A stretch of DNA of 44,574 nt from Marivivens sp. (GCA_023254495.1 JALRLK010000181.1:1-44574); one strand, 5' to 3'; positions 25,380 through 36,650 are shown, numbered from the stretch's first letter. Numbers and translations are program-made. Notes: generated by a model from the letters alone, not told the origin.

Positions 25380-26507
25380 ATGCGCGCCGAGACGCAGAAC
25401 ATAGTCGCCGCGATCGAGAAATCGCTCAGCCTTCTTGCCCAGCGTATGAACTGGGAGACGGCGCAGTATCGCCTCGAGGAATTCAACGCGCGCGTCGAGG
25501 ATCCGAGCCTGTGGAACGATCCTGAAGCCGCCCAGAAGATGATGCGCGAGCGGCAGACGCTGGTTGATGCCATCGAGAACTACGAATCCATCAAGCGCGA
25601 TCTGAGCGACAACATCGAGCTGATCGAACTGGGCGAGATGGAAGACGATGCCGAGGTCGTCAAGGAAGCCGAAGGCGCGCTCAAGGCGCTCAAGGAAAAG
25701 GCCGCGCAGAAAGAGTTCGAGGCGCTTCTCGACGGCGAGGCCGACGGAAACGATACCTTCCTCGAGATCAACTCGGGCGCGGGCGGCACCGAAAGCTGCG
25801 ACTGGGCCTCGATGCTGGCGCGGATGTATGTCCGCTGGGCCGAACAGCATGGCTACAAGGTCGAGCTGCAGGCGGAAAGCGCGGGCGAAGAGGCCGGGAT
25901 CAAGTCCGCCGCCTACAAGATCAGCGGGCCCAATGCCTATGGCTGGCTCAAATCGGAATCGGGCGTGCACCGGCTTGTGCGCATCTCGCCCTATGACAGC
26001 GCGGCACGGCGGCACACGTCGTTCTGCTCGGTCTGGGTCTATCCCGTGGTCGACGACAATATCGAGATCGAAGTGAACGCGGGCGATATCCGTATCGACA
26101 CCTTCCGTTCCTCGGGCGCCGGCGGCCAGCACGTCAACACCACCGACTCGGCGGTGCGGATCACCCACCTGCCGACCGGCATCGTGACCACCAGCTCGAT
26201 GAAATCGCAGCACCAGAACCGCGAGATCGCCATGAACGCGCTCAAGTCGCGGCTCTACCAGATGGAGCTCGACAAGCGGAACGCGGCGATCAACGAGGCG
26301 CATGAGGCCAAGGGCGAGGCGGGCTGGGGCAACCAGATCCGGTCCTACGTGCTTCAGCCCTATCAGATGGTGAAAGACCTGCGGACGGGGTTCGAGACCT
26401 CCGACACCCAAGGGGTGCTCGACGGCGATCTCGATGGCCTAATGGCGGCCACGCTGGCGCTGCAGGTCTCGGGCAAGTCCCGCGCCGAAGCGAACGCCGA
26501 AGATTGA
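25380..26507 (+). CDS. prfB: Peptide chain release factor 2
   Basis: A 375-residue class I release factor for UAA/UGA. The N-terminal coiled region is followed by the stop-codon-reading motif Ser203-Pro-Tyr205 (RISPYDSAARRHTSF), where E. coli has SPF, and the catalytic GGQ at 248-250 (SSGAGGQHVN). The frame is continuous from ATG 25380: the programmed +1 frameshift with an internal TGA that many bacteria use to self-regulate RF2 is absent. GGAAGAACC precedes the start. It lies 79 bp after mrcA on the same strand. Confidence 0.95.
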   Translation: MRAETQNIVAAIEKSLSLLAQRMNWETAQYRLEEFNARVEDPSLWNDPEAAQKMMRERQTLVDAIENYESIKRDLSDNIELIELGEMEDDAEVVKEAEGALKALKEKAAQKEFEALLDGEADGNDTFLEINSGAGGTESCDWASMLARMYVRWAEQHGYKVELQAESAGEEAGIKSAAYKISGPNAYGWLKSESGVHRLVRISPYDSAARRHTSFCSVWVYPVVDDNIEIEVNAGDIRIDTFRSSGAGGQHVNTTDSAVRITHLPTGIVTTSSMKSQHQNREIAMNALKSRLYQMELDKRNAAINEAHEAKGEAGWGNQIRSYVLQPYQMVKDLRTGFETSDTQGVLDGDLDGLMAATLALQVSGKSRAEANAED

Positions 26508-26566
26508 TCCCGGCCGCTTGACGACTCTCGTGCCTTGCCCTTCGATGGAGGCGAGGGAGAGCAGGC

Positions 26567-27979
26567 ATGAACGAATTACTGAACCGGGACGCGGTCGATC
26601 TGGCCGCGATGATCGCACGGCGCGAGATATCGGCGGCGGAGCTGATGGAAGCGACGCTCGCGCGGATCGACGAGGTCAACCCCAAGCTCAACGCGATTGT
26701 CTCGCAGGTCGACGGTGACACCGCGATGGACATGGCCCGCGCCGCCGACAAAGGGCCGGTGAAGGGGCCGATGCATGGGCTGCCGCTGGCGATCAAGGAT
26801 CTGGCCGATGCTAAAGGCCTGCCAACCAACATGGGATCGCCCGTCTATAAGGACGCAGGGCCTGCGCCCAAGGACGATATCATGGTGGCGCGGATGCGGG
26901 GCGCGGGGGCGCTCATCATCGGCAAGACCAACACGCCCGAGTTCGGCCTTGGCTCGCATACCTACAACCCGGTCTGGGGTGCGACCCGCAACGCTTGGGA
27001 TCCCTTGAGATCGGCTGGCGGCTCGTCGGGTGGGGCGGCGGTGGCGCTGACCACCGGCATGATGCCCATCGCCGATGGCTCAGACATGATGGGCAGCCTG
27101 CGCAATCCTGCGGGCTGGGCCAATATTTATGGCTACCGGCCAAGCTGGGGCCTCGTGCCGAGCGAGCCCGAGGGCGACGCCTTCCTGCACCAGCTCTCGA
27201 CCGCCGGCCCGATGGGCCGTTCGCCCGCCGATGTGGCGATGACGTTGACGGTGCAGGCGGGCCACGACCCGCGCCAGCCGCACGGGCGCGACCTGCCGGA
27301 TATCGAGCATCTGAACGCCGATCTGAAGGGCAAGCGGATCGGCTGGCTCGGCGATTGGGGCGGCGGGCTGCCGATGGACGCAGGCATCCTCGACACCTGC
27401 GAGTCGGCGCTCAAGATTTTCGACGATCTCGGCTGCACGGTTGAAAAGGTCGCCCCACCGTTCCAGCTCGAACTTCTTTGGGACAGCTGGATCACGCTGC
27501 GCAGCTGGTCGATCGCCGCCTCCTGCGCGGCGCTTTTTCTCGACGAGCGCACCCGCGATCTCTTGAAGCCCGAGGCGCAATGGGAGACAGAGCGCGGCCT
27601 CAAGCTCTCGGCGATGGACGTCCACCGCGCCAGCGTGATCCGCTCGCGCTGGTTCGAGGCGGCGGCCAAGCTGTTTGACAGCTATGACGTGCTGGTTCTG
27701 CCCACGGCGCAGGTCTGGCCCTTCCCGGTCGAGTGGACATGGCCTAAGGAAATCGCGGGCATAACCATGGACACCTATCACCGCTGGATGGAGGTCGTGG
27801 TGCCTGCGGGGCTGATCGGCCTGCCGTGCCTTGCCGTTCCGGCGGGGTTTGGCGCGGCTGGGCTTCCCATCGGCCTGCAACTCATCGGGCGGCGCGGCAG
27901 TGATGTCGCGCTTTTGCAGATGGGGCAGGGCTGGCATGAGGCGGCGCCATGGGCGCACCTGCGGCCAGAGGTCACTTGA
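26567..27979 (+). CDS. Amidase-signature-family hydrolase
   Basis: A 470-residue enzyme with the Ser-cisSer-Lys triad: Lys in PLAIKDLADAKG, cis-Ser in RSAGGSSGGAAVAL, and the nucleophile Ser in GSDMMGSLRNPAGW. The last motif has MM where most members have a Gly pair. It is not GatA: no GatB or GatC gene is near, and the C-terminal half differs. It hydrolyses an unknown amide. A 46-bp gap separates it from the DUF2189 gene, so they may be cotranscribed. GAGGGAGAGC precedes ATG 26567. Confidence 0.88.
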   Translation: MNELLNRDAVDLAAMIARREISAAELMEATLARIDEVNPKLNAIVSQVDGDTAMDMARAADKGPVKGPMHGLPLAIKDLADAKGLPTNMGSPVYKDAGPAPKDDIMVARMRGAGALIIGKTNTPEFGLGSHTYNPVWGATRNAWDPLRSAGGSSGGAAVALTTGMMPIADGSDMMGSLRNPAGWANIYGYRPSWGLVPSEPEGDAFLHQLSTAGPMGRSPADVAMTLTVQAGHDPRQPHGRDLPDIEHLNADLKGKRIGWLGDWGGGLPMDAGILDTCESALKIFDDLGCTVEKVAPPFQLELLWDSWITLRSWSIAASCAALFLDERTRDLLKPEAQWETERGLKLSAMDVHRASVIRSRWFEAAAKLFDSYDVLVLPTAQVWPFPVEWTWPKEIAGITMDTYHRWMEVVVPAGLIGLPCLAVPAGFGAAGLPIGLQLIGRRGSDVALLQMGQGWHEAAPWAHLRPEVT

Positions 27980-28025
27980 CAGAATCCCCATTCCCTTGCT
28001 GCCATGGCCCTAGGGGAGAACGTGT

Positions 28026-28805
28026 ATGACAGAAGAAGAGGCGCCAGCCGCATCGCCGCTGCCGGAAATCGGCTGCGTAACTTTGGGAGAGCTTTGGATC
28101 TGCCTGAAGAAGGGCTTTGTCGATTTCCTTCTGGCGCCCCAATACGGGCTCGCCTTTTCGGCGGTCTATGTGGTGGGGGGCTTCCTGCTGGTCTGGCTGG
28201 GCGCCGGAACGGTAAGCTGGACGCTGACCATCTCGCTGGGCTTTCCGCTGGTCGCCCCTTTCGCCGCCGTGGGCCTCTACGAGGTCAGCCGCCGGACCGA
28301 GGCGGGTTTGCCGCTCGAATGGAAGCCCGTGCTCGCGGTCGTCTGGCAGGAACGCATCCGCCAGATCCCGTGGATGGGGGCGAACATCGTCATCTATCTG
28401 CTGTTCTGGACCTTTCTGGCCCATATGATCTTTGCCGTCTTCATGGGGCTGTCGACGGCGGTCAATGTGTCGTCGAGCTTTGAGATGTTCCTCACCCCCG
28501 AAGGGATGCGGATGGTTGCAGCCGAGGTCATCGTCGGGGCAGCGCTCGCCTATCTTCTCTTCGCCATGACGCTGGTAAGCCTGCCGCTTCTTCTGGAGAA
28601 GGAGATCGACTTCGTCACGGCGATGCTACTGTCGATCCGCACCGTGTCGGAAAACTTCGTGGTTCTGACGATCTGGGCGCTCATCATCGCGGTCTTGTCG
28701 ATCCTCGCGCTGGCGCCATGGTTTCTTGGCCTGATGATCGTCCTGCCGATCCTCGGCCACACCACATGGCACCTCTACCGGCGCGCCCTTTACGATCCCG
28801 TTTAA
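28026..28805 (+). CDS. DUF2189 integral membrane protein
   Basis: A 259-residue protein with about six membrane helices (YGLAFSAVYVVGGFLLVWLG, WTLTISLGFPLVAPFAAVGLYE, NIVIYLLFWTFLAHMIFAVFMG, VIVGAALAYLLFAMTLVSLPL, VVLTIWALIIAVLSILALAPWF, LIVLPILGHTTWHLYRRAL). The closing GHTTWHLYRR is typical of DUF2189. The family's role is not known. GGGGAGA lies upstream of ATG 28026. It ends just before a hairpin shared with the converging bactofilin gene. Confidence 0.85.
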   Translation: MTEEEAPAASPLPEIGCVTLGELWICLKKGFVDFLLAPQYGLAFSAVYVVGGFLLVWLGAGTVSWTLTISLGFPLVAPFAAVGLYEVSRRTEAGLPLEWKPVLAVVWQERIRQIPWMGANIVIYLLFWTFLAHMIFAVFMGLSTAVNVSSSFEMFLTPEGMRMVAAEVIVGAALAYLLFAMTLVSLPLLLEKEIDFVTAMLLSIRTVSENFVVLTIWALIIAVLSILALAPWFLGLMIVLPILGHTTWHLYRRALYDPV

Positions 28806-28809
28806 AGCG

Positions 28810-28834
28810 AAAGGGCGCCACGAGGGCGCCCTTT
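28810..28834. terminator. Bidirectional hairpin between DUF2189 and bactofilin genes
   Basis: A 10-bp perfect stem, AAAGGGCGCC with GGCGCCCTTT, loop ACGAG, between two converging stop codons. A and T runs flank both sides, so it can serve either strand, though the runs are short. Confidence 0.7.
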
Positions 28835-28855
28835 GAATTCAGCTGTCCTCGCGGA

Positions 28856-29338
28856 TCAGGCCTCGGCCTTGTCCGCCGGTTTGCCCTTGGCGGCCGAGGT
28901 GTCGAGCGGATTGTCCTGACGCTGCACCGAGCCCTCGAAATGGGCGCCGGATTCGATGGCGATGGTCTTGTGGATGATGTCGCCCTCGACACGGGCGGTC
29001 GAGGTCAGGCGAACCTTGAGGCCGCGCACGCGGCCGATGATCCGGCCGTGGATCACCACGTCATCGGCGATGAGCTCGCCACGGACAGTCGCGCCTTCGC
29101 CGACGGTCAGCAGGTGGGCGCGGATATCGCCATCCACCTGACCTTCGATGTTGATATCGCCGGTGGTCTTGAGGTTGCCCTTCACGTGAAGATCGGACGA
29201 CAGGACCGAGGCAGCTGGCTTGGGCTTGGGGGCGCTGGCCTTGAAATCCGGCGTGCTGGCCGGAGCGGCAGGGGCCGCCGGAGTTGAGGTTTCAGCGGCC
29301 TTCGGGCCCGGTTCGTTGATTTTGCTCTTAGAAAACAT
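28856..29338 (-). CDS. Bactofilin
   Basis: A 160-residue protein. A Pro/Ala/Lys-rich N-terminal tail (residues 1-45) precedes the right-handed beta-helix of DUF583 (LSSDLHVKGNLKTTGDINIEGQVDGDIRA to TIAIESGAHFEGS), with its short regular turns. Bactofilins polymerise under the membrane without nucleotide and position cell-wall enzymes. It overlaps the end of the M23 peptidase gene by 11 bases (start 29338, peptidase stop 29328), which means translational coupling and a joint role in local wall remodelling; the pairing is widely conserved. Confidence 0.92.
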   Translation of the reverse strand: MFSKSKINEPGPKAAETSTPAAPAAPASTPDFKASAPKPKPAASVLSSDLHVKGNLKTTGDINIEGQVDGDIRAHLLTVGEGATVRGELIADDVVIHGRIIGRVRGLKVRLTSTARVEGDIIHKTIAIESGAHFEGSVQRQDNPLDTSAAKGKPADKAEA

Positions 29339-30665
29339 TGGCTCCAGCTCTCAAGAAGGTCATAGGATTGACCGGTTTGCCGCTTGTGATGACTTCGTAG
29401 TGAAGATGGGGGCCGGTCGATCGTCCGGAATTGCCCATATCACCAATCCGTTCGCCTTGCGAGACTCTTTGTCCCACGGAGACCCGGATCTTGTTGAGGT
29501 GCGCATAGCGGGTTTCGATGCCAAACTCGTGGCGGATCTTGATCAGACGGCCATAGCCCGAGGACCAGCCCGCGAAAATCACGGTGCCGTCGGCGGTCGC
29601 ATAGATCGGGGTGCCGACAGGGGCGGCAAGGTCGGTTCCCTCATGCGGCTTGCCCCAGCGCATTCCAAAGCCCGAGGTATAGCGGAAGGCCGATTTCACA
29701 GGCATGGCCAGTGGCACCTTGTTGGCGGCGATCCGGTAGAGGTTGATCCGGTCCATCGCGCCCAGAATATCGTTGGCGCGCAGGGCGTCGGCATCGGGTG
29801 CGCCGCCTTTGGTCGAGAACTGGATCGAAAGTTCCGGCCCGCCGAGGCCGGAATAACCGGACCGGACCTGATCAATCAGGCGTTCTGGATCCAGGCCAAC
29901 TTGGCGGAAGATGTTGTCGAGCGGCTCGACCGATACAAGCATCGCCTCTTCGAGCTGGCGGAAGATCTCGTCGTTGCGGTCCTGCATGAGCCGCAGCTCA
30001 AGCTCCATTGTTTCGGCATAGGCGATGGCGGCTTGTGCGTCGGATTCGATCTGGTCGCGCTCTGCCGCGGTCTGGGCCAGCGCTTCTGCCAGAAGGTCCA
30101 CGGTGTCCGACAATTCACCACCGGAGGTCACGCCGGGGGCAGCGTTCCCTTCGGCTGCTGCCGTCTCAAGAGCCTCCAGCCGGGCATTGACCTTGTTTCG
30201 CTCTTCCAACGTGCGGCGCAGCGTGGCCTGAATGACCTCAATCCCGGTTTCGAGCTCGCGCCGACGATCTTCCGAAGCCAGAAGTTCGGATTGCATGGCA
30301 GAGATTGCTTCAAGTGCAGAGCTGAACCGTTCCTGCGCTGCTGCGGCCTCTTCGGCGCGGTTGTCCCGCTCACTCGAGAGCGCGTTGAGTCGGTCTTCAT
30401 AGATCAGCTGGTCGCGCTGCGCCTGGGCGCGGAAATTGCCCGAGCCGATGGAATCCATCAGAAGGATCGCCGTGGCGATGATCGTCCAGCCGACGAAAAG
30501 CCCGCCGCCGGTCCAGATCAAAAGCTGGGTCTCGGGCTTGAGGCGGATAAAGCGTGTTTCCGTATCCGAGCGCAGGAACAGGCGTTTTTCCGGAAACCGC
30601 CGCTCGAGCGCCGCGTGGACGCGTTTCAACAGCCTGATATGCAACGATCTTCCTATTTCATGCAC
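29328..30665 (-). CDS. M23 metalloendopeptidase with coiled coil, bactofilin partner
   Basis: Up to 445 residues. A membrane helix near residues 48-68 (LLIWTGGGLFVGWTIIATAIL) is followed by a long periplasmic coiled coil (about 80-240) and a LytM/M23 domain with HEGTDLAAP, YAHLNKI and HLHYEV carrying the zinc ligands. It would cut peptidoglycan cross-links at sites set by the bactofilin. The start is uncertain: GTG 30665 gives the longest form, while TTG 30644 has a better ribosome site (AGGAAG) and yields 438 residues. Transcription probably starts in the ~106-bp gap upstream. Confidence 0.88.
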   Translation of the reverse strand: MHEIGRSLHIRLLKRVHAALERRFPEKRLFLRSDTETRFIRLKPETQLLIWTGGGLFVGWTIIATAILLMDSIGSGNFRAQAQRDQLIYEDRLNALSSERDNRAEEAAAAQERFSSALEAISAMQSELLASEDRRRELETGIEVIQATLRRTLEERNKVNARLEALETAAAEGNAAPGVTSGGELSDTVDLLAEALAQTAAERDQIESDAQAAIAYAETMELELRLMQDRNDEIFRQLEEAMLVSVEPLDNIFRQVGLDPERLIDQVRSGYSGLGGPELSIQFSTKGGAPDADALRANDILGAMDRINLYRIAANKVPLAMPVKSAFRYTSGFGMRWGKPHEGTDLAAPVGTPIYATADGTVIFAGWSSGYGRLIKIRHEFGIETRYAHLNKIRVSVGQRVSQGERIGDMGNSGRSTGPHLHYEVITSGKPVNPMTFLRAGANVF

Positions 30666-30771
30666 GGCAAACCCTGTTGCCGCCCACCGGTGTTAGCGGC
30701 CACGGGCAGGAGGATCAAGAATTTTGAGCAAAACCGTTCAGGTGTCCTGACCAGTTCAGGCCAGTTTTCGC

Positions 30772-31616
30772 CTATTCCTCGAGGGCGCTGCGATGATCCG
30801 GCGGCAGCTCATCGGCCAAGGGCCAATAGAAATCGGGGGGTAGGCCCGCCTCAGCACGCTTTTCCTCGTTGAATGGAGGCTTCAGGGCGCCGTGGAAGTA
30901 TTTGCGGACAAGGCCGTGGAACGCCTCTTTGGGATCGAGATCATGCCGCCCGCAGAGGAAATGAAACCATTTCGAGCCATAGGCCACGTGATGCACCTCT
31001 TCGGCATAGATCACCTTGAGCGCCTTGATAGCCTTGGTCTCGCCGGCCTTCTCAAACACTTCGATCATCCCCGGCGTCACATCGAGCCCGCGAGCTTCGA
31101 GCACCATCGGCACCACCGCGAGGCGGCCCATCAGGTCGTCTGCGGTGTCTTCGGCCGCGCGCCACATGCCGGCGTGGGCGGGCAGGGCGCCGTAGTGGCT
31201 GCCCATCTCTTCAAGGCAGTCACAGACGAGGGTGAAATGGAACGACTCCTCCTCGGCCGATTTTACCCAGTCGTCAAAGAAGCCAATGGGCAGCGGGATA
31301 TGCGAGAAGCGTGCGATGATATCCCAGTGCAGATCGACGGCGTTGAGTTCGATATGCGCTACCGCGTGCAGAAGGGCGATCCGCCTTGCGGGCGTTCCGG
31401 GTCGGCGGCGGGGCACATCGCGCGGGGCGAGAAGCTCGGGCTTGTCGGGGCGGGCCGGGCGTAGGGACGGGCTGGCGGTGCCCACCGGGATCGCGGGGCC
31501 ATCCTTGCGCGAGGCAAACCACGCGGCGGCGTATTTCTTGGAAAGCGCGGTCTTTTCGCGGCCATCGGCTGTCCGCAGGACTTCGGCGGCCATTTCGGCG
31601 AGGCAGGTGGCAGACA

Positions 31617-31617
<1 letters not shown>
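30772..31617 (-). CDS. DUF455 ferritin-like protein
   Basis: A 281-residue protein. Helices carry Glu/His pairs as in ferritin-like di-iron proteins: ALLHAVAHIELNAVDLHWD, DWVKSAEEESFHFTLV, and VIYAEEVHHVAYGSKWFHFL. The ligands EAH-type and EEVHH are consistent with a di-iron centre, but the reaction is unknown. Its ATG overlaps the bcp stop by one base (TGATG), so it is translationally coupled to the peroxiredoxin upstream, hinting at a link to oxidative stress or iron handling. Confidence 0.85.
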
Positions 31618-32078
<461 letters not shown>

Positions 32079-32205
32079 GAGGGGCTCCGGGCTGTCGAGT
32101 TGGTCTCTTGTGTCCTATACGTCCTAGAACGATAAATGGATGACGGCCGTAAGGCCACCGCAAGTAATGAGGCAGTCGGGCGGCGTCTTGGGCGCCCGGA
32201 TCAGC

Positions 32206-35200
32206 ATGAGTGAACCCGTGACGCAAGAGACAGCTCAAAAGCCCCCCCGCCGCTGGCGGGTGGCCCTCTGGCACGGGCTGCGCGCGGTGATCCTTGCCGC
32301 CTTCATGCCGCTTGTCTTTCTTGCGGTTGCGGCCTTCCTGATCTTCGATCGTGAAATTACCGCCCCAAGCTGGGTAACAGCCCGAATGGAGGCAGAGGCT
32401 GCCGCCTTTCTGGAGGGGGGAGGTCTGAGTTTCGGTGACATGACGCTCACGATCGGCGCCGATATTCATCCCCGAATTGCACTGACCAATGTGGTTTTGC
32501 GGGATGCTGAGGATACAGTGATCGCACGGGTGCCACGGGCCGACGTGCAGGTTTCTCCGCGCGGCATTCTGTTCCGGCGGGAAATCCTGATCCAGACAGT
32601 CAGCCTGACAGGGGCCGAGATCTCCCTGCGCCGTGCGTCCGACGGAACCGTTGCCGTGTCATTCGATGCCGGCGGCGCGGTGGTACAAGAGGCCGACAGC
32701 TTTGCCGAACTTCTGAGCCAGATCGACGCGGCGCTCGAGCAACCGGAATTCGAGGCTTTGGAGACAGTCAGTGCCGATGGGCTGATCTTGAATTTCGACG
32801 ATGCCCGCGCCCGACGCGGCTGGACGATCGACGGAGGCCAGCTCTCGCTCGATCTGACGGGCCGTCAGACACGTCTTCGGGCCGATATGTCGCTCTTGTC
32901 GGGGCGTGCCTATGTGACGACGCTCGGCATCAGCTACGAAAGCCCACGCGGCAGCCGCGCGGCGCAGATTGCCTTGTCCTTCGAAGATGCGGTGGCGGCC
33001 GATCTTGCCACCCAGACACCTGCGCTGAGCTGGCTTGCGGTCGTCGATGCGCCGATGGCCGCGCAGATGAGGTTTGAAATCGATGCGGAAGGCGCTCTTG
33101 GCCCGTTTTCGTCCTCTCTGGCAATCAAGGCCGGCGATCTGCGAGCGGGGCCCGACTCGCCGCCTGTGCCGTTTGACGAGGCCAAGGCCTATCTGACCTT
33201 CGACCCTGACAAGAACCTTATCGAATTCAGCCACGTCTCGGCCAAGAGCAGCCTCGGTACCTTCTCAGCGGAAGGTAAGACCCAACTGCAAGACCTCGTC
33301 GGCGGCTGGCCGACGTCGATGACCGGGCAGTTTGGCTTTTCCGATTTGTCCTTCAGCCCGGAAGCGCCGTTTACGGGGCCGAATTCGGTAGATCATGCGT
33401 CTTTGGATTTCCGCATACGGCTCAGCCCCTTTACGTTGGATATAGGTGAAGTCCGGCTTGGCGTTACTGGTAAAGAGGTTGTGGCCTCGGGGCGGTTTGC
33501 CGCTGTCTCCGAAGGCTGGGAGGGTGCGCTTGACGCGCGGATCGATCAAATGGATCCGGCGACGGCCCTGCTGTTTTGGCCTGCTGCGGTCAAGCCCGAC
33601 ACCCGCACGTGGTTTGAATCCAATTTCCGCGCCGGCACTGCCTCAGATATAACTGTCGCAGCGCGAATTCGTCCGGGGAGCCATTTTGACTGGGGCGGGA
33701 GCTTCCGTTTCGAGGGGGCAACAATTGGCATCAATCGCTTTGCCCCTCCACTTGAAATGGCTGCTGGCTACGGCTCCTACGCAAATAACGGGCTGACGCT
33801 CGTTCTAGAGGAAGGGATCACTACGCCTTCTGTTGGCGGGTCGGTCGATCTGTCGGGAACATCGCTGACGATCCCCGATTTGCGAATCCCCGGCCCGCCC
33901 GCAAAGATCGAAATGCGGGCTAGTGGTAGCGTGACCGCGGGCCTTGCCTTGATCGACACGGGGCCCAGACACGTCATTTCTAATACCAAGCTGCCCTATG
34001 ATTTGGTTGATGGGCAGGGGGAGGTGAGTGCCACGATCAATCTGCGGATGAAGGAACAGAACAGTCCCGAAGAGTTCCGCTATGAAGTCTCTGGGCGTCT
34101 TTTGAACCTGAATTCCGACAAACTTGTGCCCGGTCATACGACGACAGCGACCGAGATTGCGCTGACCTCGTCCAACCGCGGGATGACCCTAGAGGGCGAG
34201 GCCAGGGTCGGATCGGTGCCAATGAGCGGTACCTATGTCCAGACTTTCACCCCCGGCCAGCCCTCCACTGGCCGGCTTGATGTGTCATTGCCCTTGGATC
34301 GGGCGTTCCTTGACGAGTTTCGTATCGCTTTGCCCGCCGGTGAAGTTGCTGGCGCCGCAAACGGACGCCTCGTGGTGGATCTGGAGCGAGATCGGCCGCC
34401 GCGGTTCGCATTGAGTTCGGACCTCGCTGGCGCCGAGTTGCGACTAGAGTCTGTTGGCTGGGCCAAACCACCGGCAAGCACCGGTGCGCTGGAAGTGCGC
34501 GGCAGCTTTACGCAACCGGCCACGATAGATCAGCTGTCCTTTGAGGCCGCGGGGCTGGAGGCCGAGGGCACCCTGCGTTTGGGGGCTGATGGTGGTTTCG
34601 AAGTGGCGAGTTTTCCGGATCTGCGCCTGTCCGACTGGTTTCAAGGCAATGTTGACCTCATCGGGCGCGGCGCGGGGCGTTCGGCAGAACTGGTCGTTGA
34701 TGACGGCAGTCTCGACCTTCGCAAGGCCGATTTTGGCGAGGTTGCCCAAAGCAGCGGCGACGGCGGTCCGGTGACTGTTCGGCTGGACAAGCTCCAGGTT
34801 TCTGACGGCGTGGCGCTCACGCAATTTCATGGAAATTTTGTGTCCGGCGGCGGGCTCAGCGGCCGGTTCAACGCCCGCATCAACAGTGACGCCGCGGTTC
34901 AGGGGTCGGTCGCCCCCTATGAAGGGCGGATTGCTTTTCGTCTCAGAAGCGACGATGCGGGCGGGGCGTTCCGCTCGATCGGCCTGTTGGAAAATGCGAT
35001 GGGCGGGGCGATGGAGCTGACGCTTGCTCCAACCGGAGCACCCGGCAACTATGCCGGGCTCCTGCAGGCGACCGGCTTGCAGGTGCGCGATGCGCCTTCG
35101 CTGGCGGAGCTTCTCGATGCCATCAGTGTTATCGGTCTATTGCAGCAATTGGACGGGCAAGGGATCAACTTTGACACCGTCGAAGCCCGTTTCACCCTGT

Positions 35201-35502
35201 CGCCGGACAAGATCACAATCTCAGAATCGAGTGCCGTCGGGTTGAGCCTCGGCATCTCGATGGACGGTGTCTACACGCTCGCCACGAAGGCGATGAATTT
35301 CCAGGGAGTTGTTTCGCCGGTCTATCTGCTCAATGGCATGGGCGCGATCTTTACCCGAAGGGGCGAGGGGCTTATTGGCTTCAATTACCGAATGACCGGA
35401 ACGCCCGACGCGACCGAAGTATCGATCAACCCCTTGTCGATCTTCACGCCCGGTATGTTCCGCGAGATCTTCCGGCAACCGCCGCCGGAACCCAGTGAAT
35501 AA
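32206..35502 (+). CDS. Large AsmA/YhdP-like envelope protein (DUF3971)
   Basis: A 1098-residue protein with a cytoplasmic N-terminus, one membrane helix ([21 protein letters not shown], about residues 30-50) and a very long periplasmic region of beta-rich repeats, ending with the AsmA-like C-terminal block ([19 protein letters not shown], then [31 protein letters not shown]). This is the layout of YhdP-type AsmA proteins, which in E. coli help move phospholipid to the outer membrane. ATG 32206 is chosen as the start of the natural N-terminus; an upstream frame to 32140 has no support. It is eight bases before queA, so the two are cotranscribed. Confidence 0.85.
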   Translation: MSEPVTQETAQKPPRRWRVALWHGLRAVILAAFMPLVFLAVAAFLIFDREITAPSWVTARMEAEAAAFLEGGGLSFGDMTLTIGADIHPRIALTNVVLRDAEDTVIARVPRADVQVSPRGILFRREILIQTVSLTGAEISLRRASDGTVAVSFDAGGAVVQEADSFAELLSQIDAALEQPEFEALETVSADGLILNFDDARARRGWTIDGGQLSLDLTGRQTRLRADMSLLSGRAYVTTLGISYESPRGSRAAQIALSFEDAVAADLATQTPALSWLAVVDAPMAAQMRFEIDAEGALGPFSSSLAIKAGDLRAGPDSPPVPFDEAKAYLTFDPDKNLIEFSHVSAKSSLGTFSAEGKTQLQDLVGGWPTSMTGQFGFSDLSFSPEAPFTGPNSVDHASLDFRIRLSPFTLDIGEVRLGVTGKEVVASGRFAAVSEGWEGALDARIDQMDPATALLFWPAAVKPDTRTWFESNFRAGTASDITVAARIRPGSHFDWGGSFRFEGATIGINRFAPPLEMAAGYGSYANNGLTLVLEEGITTPSVGGSVDLSGTSLTIPDLRIPGPPAKIEMRASGSVTAGLALIDTGPRHVISNTKLPYDLVDGQGEVSATINLRMKEQNSPEEFRYEVSGRLLNLNSDKLVPGHTTTATEIALTSSNRGMTLEGEARVGSVPMSGTYVQTFTPGQPSTGRLDVSLPLDRAFLDEFRIALPAGEVAGAANGRLVVDLERDRPPRFALSSDLAGAELRLESVGWAKPPASTGALEVRGSFTQPATIDQLSFEAAGLEAEGTLRLGADGGFEVASFPDLRLSDWFQGNVDLIGRGAGRSAELVVDDGSLDLRKADFGEVAQSSGDGGPVTVRLDKLQVSDGVALTQFHGNFVSGGGLSGRFNARINSDAAVQGSVAPYEGRIAFRLRSDDAGGAFRSIGLLENAMGGAMELTLAPTGAPGNYAGLLQATGLQVRDAPSLAELLDAISVIGLLQQLDGQGINFDTVEARFTLSPDKITISESSAVGLSLGISMDGVYTLATKAMNFQGVVSPVYLLNGMGAIFTRRGEGLIGFNYRMTGTPDATEVSINPLSIFTPGMFREIFRQPPPEPSE

Positions 35503-35510
35503 GGCCGCAG

Positions 35511-36566
35511 GTGAAACTCAGCGATTTCGATTTCGATTTGCCGGAAGGGCTAATCGCCACGCGGCCGGTCAAGCCGCGCTCCTCGGCGCGTCTGCTTCTG
35601 GCCGAAGGCGACCGGATCAGCGATCATCGCGTGAGCGATCTTGTCGAGATCCTGTGCCCCGGTGACCGGCTGGTTCTGAACGACACCAAAGTGATCCCGG
35701 CGCGGCTTTCGGGGCTGCGGCACAGGATCGGGGCGGAGGGCGAGACCAGCGCACGGATCGAGGTCACGCTCCTGGAGCCCAAGGCCGACGGCAGCTGGAA
35801 CGCCCTGCTCAAGCCGCTCAAGAAGATCCGCGACGGCGAGGAGATTGTCTTTTCGCCCGCCCTCAGCGCGACACTTGTCGGGCGCGGGGAGGGGCAGGGC
35901 CTTTTGCGGTTCAACCTGACGGGCGAGGATTTCGACGCGGCTCTGGCCGAGGCAGGCGCGATGCCGCTACCGCCCTATATCGCGGCCCTACGCGCGCCCG
36001 ACGAGGCCGACAAGACCGATTACCAGACCGTCTGGGCCAGCCGCTCCGGCGCGGTTGCCGCGCCGACTGCGTCCTTGCACTTCGACGAGCCGCTTCTCGC
36101 GGCGCTGAAGGCCAAAGGCGTCGAATTCACCCACGTCACCCTGCACGTCGGCGCGGGCACATTCCTGCCGGTCAAGGTCGACGATATCCGCGATCATAAG
36201 ATGCACGCCGAGTGGGGCGAGGTGACCGCCGAGGCTGTCGCTGAAATAGAGGCGACCAAGGCCGCCGGCGGCAGGGTCATACCCGTGGGCACAACTGCGT
36301 TGAGGCTGATCGAGAGCGCGGCCCGAACAGGAAGCCTCAGGCCTTGGCAGGGCGAGACGGATATCTTCATCACCCCGGGCTTTGAATTCAGGGTCGCGGA
36401 TGGGTTGATGACCAATTTCCATCTGCCGAAGTCGACGCTGATGATGCTAGTCTCGGCGGTCATGGGGGTCGACACGATCCGGCGTATATATGCTTACGCG
36501 ATTTCCGAAGGTTATCGCTTCTTCTCTTACGGGGATGCGTCGCTGCTGTTACCAGATGCGGAATGA
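35511..36566 (+). CDS. queA: S-adenosylmethionine:tRNA ribosyltransferase-isomerase (QueA)
   Basis: A 351-residue enzyme that transfers the ribosyl part of AdoMet to preQ1 in tRNA, giving epoxyqueuosine. Family motifs are complete: [73 protein letters not shown], and [17 protein letters not shown]. The start is GTG 35511, preceded by AAGGCCGCAG, eight bases after the AsmA-like gene. tgt, the preceding enzyme of the pathway, lies at 7542 in the same orientation. Confidence 0.96.
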   Translation: MKLSDFDFDLPEGLIATRPVKPRSSARLLLAEGDRISDHRVSDLVEILCPGDRLVLNDTKVIPARLSGLRHRIGAEGETSARIEVTLLEPKADGSWNALLKPLKKIRDGEEIVFSPALSATLVGRGEGQGLLRFNLTGEDFDAALAEAGAMPLPPYIAALRAPDEADKTDYQTVWASRSGAVAAPTASLHFDEPLLAALKAKGVEFTHVTLHVGAGTFLPVKVDDIRDHKMHAEWGEVTAEAVAEIEATKAAGGRVIPVGTTALRLIESAARTGSLRPWQGETDIFITPGFEFRVADGLMTNFHLPKSTLMMLVSAVMGVDTIRRIYAYAISEGYRFFSYGDASLLLPDAE

Positions 36567-36650
36567 CGATCCGCGCCGCTAAATGTCGCTTTGGTGATGT
36601 GTCCGCGGCATGATGCGGCCTAGAAGGGCGCAATACAGGCAGGAGTTGTG

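Noticed and set aside
22910-25573. Very long minus-strand open frame (887 codons) opposite mrcA
   Set aside because: The plus-strand protein has all PBP1A motifs; the minus frame has Arg/Gly/Asp-rich filler without domains, typical of antisense frames in high-GC genes. The same applies to the long frames opposite dctP, lon, lpdA and uvrA.
26999-27100. Loss of the amidase catalytic motif
   Set aside because: The MM in GSDMMGS replaces Gly residues but the nucleophile Ser and the other two triad residues are present, so the enzyme is likely active.
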